This document shows positions 5,502-9,068 of a DNA stretch of 9,068 nucleotides, one piece after another. The notes below the pieces were generated by a model. The model was given only the letters and a program-made list of their open reading frames with translations, had not been told where the DNA came from and made no database searches. Each line of letters opens with the position of its first letter. Positions within the stretch are counted from its first letter, which is position 1. Made by a program: the position numbers and the translations under genes. This stretch comes from Crenarchaeota archaeon SCGC AAA471-B05 (GTDB lineage Archaea; Thermoproteota; Thermoprotei; Gearchaeales; Gearchaeaceae), in NCBI GenBank assembly GCA_000380705.1, contig AQYM01000020.1, positions 20,735 to 29,802 on the forward strand, read 5' to 3'.

Positions 5502-6115
5502 TTTTTCGAATATCCAGATAAAGTATCTTATGTTTCAGTAAATGTAGGAGCATTTATGATGTTAGATGTTAAAAAATTAATAAAAATTGGGCGTTTCCCG
5601 CATGTATTTGATCCTTCATATTATTTGGATTGGAAAATGTAGAGGTTGGTTTTTCATTTTGGAGCAAAGGTTATTATTGCGCAGTCTTGCCAGTCGAAGG
5701 AGGAATACATTTAGAAGAAAGAACCTTAAAAAGGAAAAGCTTCATAAGGCAATATCTTATAAGTAGAAATAAGGTCTTTTGCCATAGAAAAATTTGGAAT
5801 AAAAAGCCTTTAAACTACAGTTTAAAAGTATCTTTATTAAGAAATTTATTCTTTGAATTAAAGTTCAAAAGAAAAGAAAGAATTAAAGGAATTTTTGATG
5901 GTCTAATAAAAGATTTCTTATATAAATTCAATGGAAAATATTATCCATTACTCATCACACCTGATTTTAAGGATATTTTAAGTCATCTATTCGTTATGAC
6001 AAGATGGGTGAAACAATTAAAAATGCTGAGTACTTCATTTATTACAGATGATGAAATAAAGGAATCTAATTTCCCTTTTTTAATAAATATAAAAAGACTA
6101 ATGAATAAAGGATGA
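5502..6115 (+). pseudogene. GT2-family glycosyltransferase remnant, 5' truncated and frameshifted
   Basis: The first frame (5502-5642) reads YPDKVSYVSVNVGAFMMLDV, then IGRFPHVFDPSYYLDW, and hits a TAG. The second (from ~5630 to TGA 6115) continues ENVEVGFSFWSKGYYCAVLP and VEGGIHLEERT. Together they form the acceptor half of a GT-A glycosyltransferase family 2 protein: the VGAFMM segment, FDPSYYLDWENVE (the usual F-D-W-E-D/N-E element that holds the catalytic base) and the WSKGY helix. Adding one G after TTGG at ~5633 restores the frame. The N-terminal nucleotide-sugar-binding half, with its DxD, is absent; the relic begins 22 bp from the divergent small membrane gene, so that edge is probably a rearrangement junction. 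The TTG at 5630 is not a genuine start. The intact protein would have built cell-surface or S-layer glycans. Confidence 0.75.
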
Positions 6116-6149
6116 ACAATAAAAATACGTTACATGCTTCTTTTAAAAA

Positions 6150-6741
6150 ATGGTTGCTAGCGCTTTACATTTATTTTCTGGCTTAATTCTTTCACCTTTT
6201 ATTAAAAATAATCAAGTAAAAATCTCCCTTGTATTAGGTAGCTATATTCCTGACTTCGATATCTTGTTAATACCTTATTTAGAACCTGCAATTAGAGCAC
6301 ATAGGACTTTTACCCATTCTCTATATTCTTGCAATTTTACTTATATTATTCAAAACTACAAAGAAATACTATTTTTTAGGATTAGCTTTAGGCATTTCAT
6401 TGCATATAGCTTTAGACATACCTTTCGGCGGAGGAGTTTATCTACTCTACCCTTTAATCGATTATCCTTTTGGTTTCAATTCTTCACATTTTCTCTTGAC
6501 TTCTTTATTTGCAGATATAATTTATTCGCTTGTTGTTGTTTATCTATTATTTATGTTTTCTATATTTTATCTCAAAGAAAAAATTATATGTAACCTGATT
6601 ATCACTTTATCGTTTTCTTTTTTACTTTATGCTAGTTTAATTATACATATTATACCTAGCTTGATGCCTTTCATCCTTTTACCTTTAATTTGTTATAGGT
6701 ATAGATCTATTATTTATAGATGGAATTTAAGAAAAATTTAA
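6150..6741 (+). pseudogene. YdjM/DUF457 membrane-bound metal-dependent hydrolase, frameshifted
   Basis: From the ATG at 6150 the first ~57 residues read MVASALHLFSGLILSPF, LGSYIPDFDIL and HRTFTHS. These give the His/Asp ligands of the YdjM (DUF457, PF04307) family: H7, PD-D at 34-37, and H51/H56. After THS the frame fails. The true continuation is one base over, from ~6322: YILAILLILFKTTKKYYFLG, then ISLHIALDIPFGGGVYLL and two or three further hydrophobic segments to the TAA at 6741. Removing one base in CATTCTCTAT (6315-6324) gives one protein of about 197 residues, the usual family length. The family is thought to comprise integral-membrane hydrolases; the substrate is not established. It lies 34 bp after the glycosyltransferase relic, so they may once have been co-transcribed. 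Confidence 0.75.
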
Positions 6742-6770
6742 TATAGCAAAATAATATTTTATTAATTTTT

Positions 6771-6854
6771 TTAAGTTATTAAACCTATATGTATTCTATT
6801 AAGTTTAAATATGTTCAATTAAGTTTTTTTATAAAATTTTTATTGAATTAAGTT
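6771..6854 (+). repeat. Four direct TTAAGTT repeats upstream of mscS relic
   Basis: TTAAGTT occurs at 6771-6777, 6799-6805, 6819-6825 and 6848-6854, all in the same orientation, with spacings of 28, 20 and 29 bp. The last two copies share the longer form AATTAAGTT. Between them lies a TATA-like TTTTATAAAA (6827-6836). The cluster could be a regulator-binding region for the following gene, but A/T richness makes chance recurrence fairly easy. Confidence 0.35.
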
Positions 6855-6872
6855 ATAAATAGATTATGACTA

Positions 6873-7463
6873 ATGAAAAGATTAAGCCTAGTATTAACTT
6901 TAGGAATACCGTTATTTATGATTTTATGGATTGCATTATATCTCGTCATTTCTGTTTTGATAAATAGCATTATTCCAATATACTACAAAGAATTCAATAC
7001 TTACGTTTTAACACCTTATGGTTACCACATAAGTTTAGTTCTTGCATTGATTTTTGGTTAAATGAGCATCTTTTTTTATGTAATATATTGGTCATTGAGG
7101 TTAAGATATCCACCTAGTACGGTACAAGCTGTGAAGAGCATATTTACGATAATCGGTATAGGAGAGCTTTTAGCTAGCATTGCAAGTGCAGAAGGAGCTG
7201 CAGGTGTACCTTAGGAGGCTTCATTGGATTGGTCATAGGATTTGCTTCACAACAAGTTTTAGACAGGCTATTGCAGGAATTTTCATTTTTTTAGCTAGAC
7301 CAATTAGAATAGGCTATTATGCTACTTTGGGTGGTGAAACAGGAATTATTGAAGATATAAGTTCGATGTTTACAATATTAGAAAAGATGATGGTGTTCTT
7401 GTTTAAATTCCAAATAACCTGCTAATAGGCTTGAAAATATACGTAATAAAAAGAAGCTCTTAA
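6873..7463 (+). pseudogene. mscS: MscS-type mechanosensitive channel, multiply disrupted
   Basis: From the ATG at 6873 the frame gives hydrophobic helix LGIPLFMILWIALYLVI, a TAA at 7059-7061, and then carries on in the same frame (MSIFFYVIYWSLRLRYPPST, FTIIGIGELLASIAS). A one-base loss near 7209 leads to TAG 7212; the next frame gives LGGFIGLVIGFASQQVL. Another loss near 7262 leads to QAIAGIFIFLARPIRIGYYA and GGETGIIEDISSMFTIL. A third near 7385 leads to DDGVLV, stop TAA 7404-7406, then IPNNLLIGL and the final TAA at 7463. The pore-lining Gly/Ala helix, ARPIRIG, GE-GIIEDI and IPN-L are the hallmarks of the MscS channel family, which opens under membrane tension to release solutes in hypo-osmotic shock. 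Two nonsense codons and three indels make this a true pseudogene. Confidence 0.88.
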
Positions 7464-7523
7464 TTTTATTATTTTATAGCTACACATCTTTACCATAAAA
7501 TCAAGTGTAAATTATTATGACCT

Positions 7524-7743
7524 CTAAAGACCATGTAGCACGATATTAGCAACACCTTCTTCATTAACACTGGATAGAACTAGTTTCTTGTTAAGTATTA
7601 ATAAGCGAAGAATATGCTTTTTCAACTCTTGAATCATCACTTGAAGTAAATATAACTAACTTAGCTTTTTGCTTAATACCTCTGCTTAAAATATCTCTTA
7701 TTATGAACTTTTCATCAAAACCCAGTGTAGCAAATATTATCAC
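7524..7743 (-). pseudogene. csa3-like CARF-domain relic (CRISPR-associated regulator family)
   Basis: A minus-strand frame starting at a possible GTG (7741-7743) reads IIFATLGFDEKFIIRDILSR, then GIKQKAKLVIFTSSDDSRVE and KAYSSLINT before a TAA at 7591-7593. The ATLGFDEKF start followed by a helix, and the LVIFTSS-D-RVEKA second strand and helix, fit the CARF Rossmann fold of Csa3 and related CRISPR-associated regulators, which bind cyclic oligonucleotides and carry a DNA-binding wHTH. One frame over, NKKLVLSSVNEEGVANIVLH then GL and a stop (7524-7526) supply what may be the later half of the CARF domain; the wHTH is missing. It lies 42 bp downstream of another decayed minus-strand gene, possibly a former operon. 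CARF assignment moderate; csa3 itself less certain. Confidence 0.5.
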
Positions 7744-7784
7744 TAATCTATTTTCTTCAAAATAAGATAAAAATATTTTAAAAA

Positions 7785-8272
7785 TTATGCTAGAAAAGGA
7801 AATTCTAAAATTGTTTTAAGATATTTAGAATCGTTGTTGATGAATCTTGAAAAAGCCATTCAAATTGATTGAGAAACGCTCTAAACTACTTTTCATATTT
7901 AAAAATTTTTTGTTTGTTTCTATTCTATCAACTTCTGGATATTCCTGCCACATCTTAAACAGCCTGTGCATTATATTTCTTTTGTAAAATATCCACCTAA
8001 ATTACCATCAAATACACCGTATTCACAAGGTCTATCAAATAATGCATCATATCTAAGTTTCAATTCAGAATAAACTTTAGAAATTCTGTTTTTAAATTAA
8101 TATTTTTATTCAATAGTTCATGTAGCTTCCTTATTGAAATATAAAATAAAATTGAATTAATAATGAATTTTATAATTAAATCGTTTGTTTCCTTAATTAT
8201 GAGTTTAGTTAATTTAATTTTGTTTATCTTTGATTCAAATTTATGAGGAACTTTAAATTTTGATGGACAATT
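7785..8272 (-). pseudogene. Decayed minus-strand gene of unknown family upstream of csa3-like relic
   Basis: Four pieces in different frames read as one protein of about 160 residues. Piece 1 (8272 to ~8072): CPSKFKVPHKFESKINKIKL through ISIRKLHELLNKN to LKTEFLKF. Piece 2 (~8078 to ~7975): KVYSELKLRYDALFDRP, CEYGVFDGNLGGYFTKEI. Piece 3 (7971 to ~7857): MHRLFKMWQEYPEVDRIE, FLNMKSSLERFSINLN. Piece 4 (7856 to TAA 7785-7787): AFSRFINNDSKYLKTILEFP. A TAA at 8273-8275 closes the upstream end, so the N-terminus is lost or shifted. Shifts lie near 8070, 7972 and 7857. I do not recognise the family; it is mostly helical with one conserved-looking CEYGVFDGNLGG segment. Its position directly before the csa3-like relic raises the possibility of a CRISPR-associated accessory gene, but that is context only. 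Confidence 0.5.
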
Positions 8273-8328
8273 TTAATTGTAACGTATATGTTCAAAATCT
8301 TCAACATTAATAAGTTTCAATAGAATTA

Positions 8329-8679
8329 TTAAATCAATTCAATTTGAATATATTCGCTTAGCAATAAAAAATCCTTATCTTTTGTTACAATTTTTTCATT
8401 GTATGCTTTTGCAGTGGAAGCTATTATTAAATCGAGATCTGATATATTTATACCCTTTTCTTTCAACATATAATAAAGTTCAGCATACTTTAATGCAACT
8501 TTCTCATCCAATGGATATATCGTATAGATCTCTTTTAGACTTTCAAAGACTTTTAGCCTTTTATTTTCTTCTAAAACTCTAATAACTTCCATTACAGAGA
8601 CTATAGATAATGAATCACCTATACTGGCTAATTTTCCTTTAAGTATATCTATTAAAACTGAAGTATCGATTAATGTCAT
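8329..8679 (-). CDS. vapC: PIN-domain toxin VapC (pair 2), intact
   Basis: A 116-residue PIN-domain ribonuclease with the full acidic set: D5 in LIDTSVLID, E31 in VSVMEVIR, D81/D83 in ISDLDLIIAS, and D101 in TKDKDF. It is at the short end of the normal VapC length. It would cut a structured RNA (tRNA or rRNA in studied homologues) when freed from its antitoxin. Its ATG (8677-8679) overlaps the vapB2 stop in an ATGA tetranucleotide, the classic coupled layout. Unlike vapC1 this copy has no lesion, so the pair is probably functional. Confidence 0.9.
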   Translation of the reverse strand: MTLIDTSVLIDILKGKLASIGDSLSIVSVMEVIRVLEENKRLKVFESLKEIYTIYPLDEKVALKYAELYYMLKEKGINISDLDLIIASTAKAYNEKIVTKDKDFLLLSEYIQIELI

Positions 8680-8903
8680 ATTTTAAACTCCTCATGCATC
8701 TTCTTATGGCTTTCTTCTATTTTTTCTATCTCCTCTCTTGTGATTAAACTCCTTAACTTAGCTATTCCATTCTCAGCTTTTTTCTTGCGATATTCATTTA
8801 TTAAAATAAGCAAGAAATCGTCCCAGCTCATTGATCCTTTTTCATTTTCAAGTTTTTTCTTAATTTCCTCTGATACGGAAATCGTGGTTATCTTTTTGAT
8901 CAT
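8676..8903 (-). CDS. vapB: Antitoxin VapB (pair 2), RHH/DUF217-like
   Basis: A 75-residue protein. The N-terminal MIKKITTISVSEEIKKKLEN has the beta strand then helix of a ribbon-helix-helix DNA-binding fold; SMSWDDFLLILINEYRKKK resembles the DUF217-type archaeal VapB antitoxins; the acidic/basic C-terminal helix (TREEIEKIEESHKKMHEEF) is the likely toxin-binding tail. It would neutralise the adjacent VapC and repress the operon. The ATG (8901-8903) is leaderless, with TATATG boxes about 25 and 53 bp upstream provided by the perfect 28-bp tandem duplication. Confidence 0.82.
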   Translation of the reverse strand: MIKKITTISVSEEIKKKLENEKGSMSWDDFLLILINEYRKKKAENGIAKLRSLITREEIEKIEESHKKMHEEFKI

Positions 8904-8958
8904 AATTATTAATTATTAATTAACATATAATAATTATTAATTATTAATTAACATATAA
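8903..8958 (-). repeat. Perfect 28-bp tandem duplication carrying the vapB2 promoter
   Basis: 8903-8930 and 8931-8958 are identical 28-mers (TAATTATTAATTATTAATTA, then ACATATAA). On the minus strand each unit carries a TATATG box. The inner one (8925-8930) sits about 25 bp before the vapB2 ATG, right for a leaderless start; the outer one (8953-8958) lies 28 bp further up. Each unit also contains the inverted-repeat-rich TTAATTATTAATTAA, a plausible VapB operator. The second unit is shared with dispersed repeat copy B. Confidence 0.8.
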
Positions 8959-9040
8959 AAATTCACTTTCAAATAATTAGATGCATATAATTACATGATA
9001 TTTTCGATTTGAAACACAGAATACTTAAAAATCATCTTTA
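8937..9040 (-). repeat. Dispersed 104-bp repeat, copy B
   Basis: This is the second copy of the element at 1788-1891 (96 of 104 positions identical, no gaps, same orientation), 7,149 bp away. Here its inner end runs into the duplicated vapB2 promoter. The 14-bp palindrome of copy A is broken by one base (CATATAATTACATG). Its outer end codes KDDF and a stop on the minus strand. Confidence 0.85.
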
Positions 9041-9068
9041 TAAACACCTTTACGTTTCACCGGATTTG
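9025..9068 (-). CDS. Possible C-terminal end of a minus-strand gene (3' end only)
   Basis: From the right edge a minus-strand frame reads NPVKRKGVYKDDF and ends at the TAA at 9025-9027. Thirteen codons cannot be assigned. The parallel with repeat copy A, where minus-strand codons read KKSKDDL then TAA at the same place, suggests that the repeat includes the last codons of a gene family plus its downstream region. This may be coincidence in so short a stretch. Confidence 0.22.
   Translation of the reverse strand, partial: NPVKRKGVYKDDF

Noticed and set aside
5630..5632. TTG as the start of the glycosyltransferase fragment
   Set aside because: It falls in the middle of the conserved DWENVE element; coding sense continues upstream in the neighbouring frame.
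6112..6183. Short plus-strand open frame MNNKNTLHASFKKW...
   Set aside because: 24 codons, overlapping the start of the DUF457 gene in another frame, with no supporting signal.
8382..8582. Plus-strand open frame of 66 codons opposite vapC2
   Set aside because: It is antisense to an intact PIN-domain toxin and shows no domain or promoter.
1..9068. tRNA, rRNA or snoRNA-like genes
   Set aside because: No G+C-rich stretch or tRNA-type cloverleaf/TTCGA arm was seen; in a hyperthermophile such genes would stand out against this A/T-rich background.

Overview
The window is about 30% G+C. It looks like a chromosomal piece of a hyperthermophilic crenarchaeon, most likely of the Sulfolobales. Support for this: most starts lack a Shine-Dalgarno and have an A/T-rich TATA-like box about 25 bp upstream (leaderless style); two VapBC pairs of crenarchaeal type; an LLM-family oxidoreductase; a membrane-bound winged-helix regulator of archaeal type; a csa3/CARF-like remnant; and a lone CRISPR-repeat-like element ending in the ATTGAAAG tag of Sulfolobales type I-A repeats. 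The assignment is inferred; there is no rRNA or tRNA here to anchor it.

Layout. 1-1432: C-terminal part of an SF2 helicase fused to a PD-(D/E)XK-like nuclease domain, entering from the left edge. 1433-2356: gene-poor, with a dispersed repeat (copy A, 1788-1891), then a minus-strand gene relic (1922-2311, perhaps a haem-copper oxidase subunit) that contains the CRISPR-like element. 2357-3091: an intact two-gene module, made of a membrane winged-helix regulator with a Met/His loop and a small anchored Met/His-rich protein, separated by a cluster of four TGAAACT half-sites. 3129-4011: LLM oxidoreductase with a one-base frameshift in a T7 run. 4012-4422: a 12-bp inverted repeat and a minus-strand coding relic. 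4423-5102: vapBC pair 1, antitoxin intact and toxin frameshifted. 5217-5480: small two-helix membrane protein (minus). 5502-6115: truncated, frameshifted GT2 glycosyltransferase. 6150-6741: frameshifted YdjM/DUF457 membrane protein. 6873-7463: heavily broken MscS channel. 7524-8272: two decayed minus-strand genes, the downstream one csa3-like. 8329-8903: intact vapBC pair 2 (minus), whose promoter lies in a perfect 28-bp tandem duplication abutting repeat copy B (8937-9040).

How it fits together. Between the two direct copies of the 104-bp repeat, about 7 kb apart, most genes are damaged. The intact ones are the metal-type regulator module, the small membrane protein, antitoxin VapB1 and the VapBC2 pair. 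This resembles a decaying accessory island. Several lesions are single-base indels, so sequencing or assembly error must be excluded, but the MscS, oxidase-like and minus-strand relics also carry in-frame stops and are genuine pseudogenes. The best candidate for an undescribed working system is the 2357-3091 module: a predicted membrane sensor-regulator whose outward loop carries Met/His ligands, paired with a Met/His-rich anchored protein and an operator-like palindrome cluster. This suggests a copper(I)- or silver-responsive circuit.
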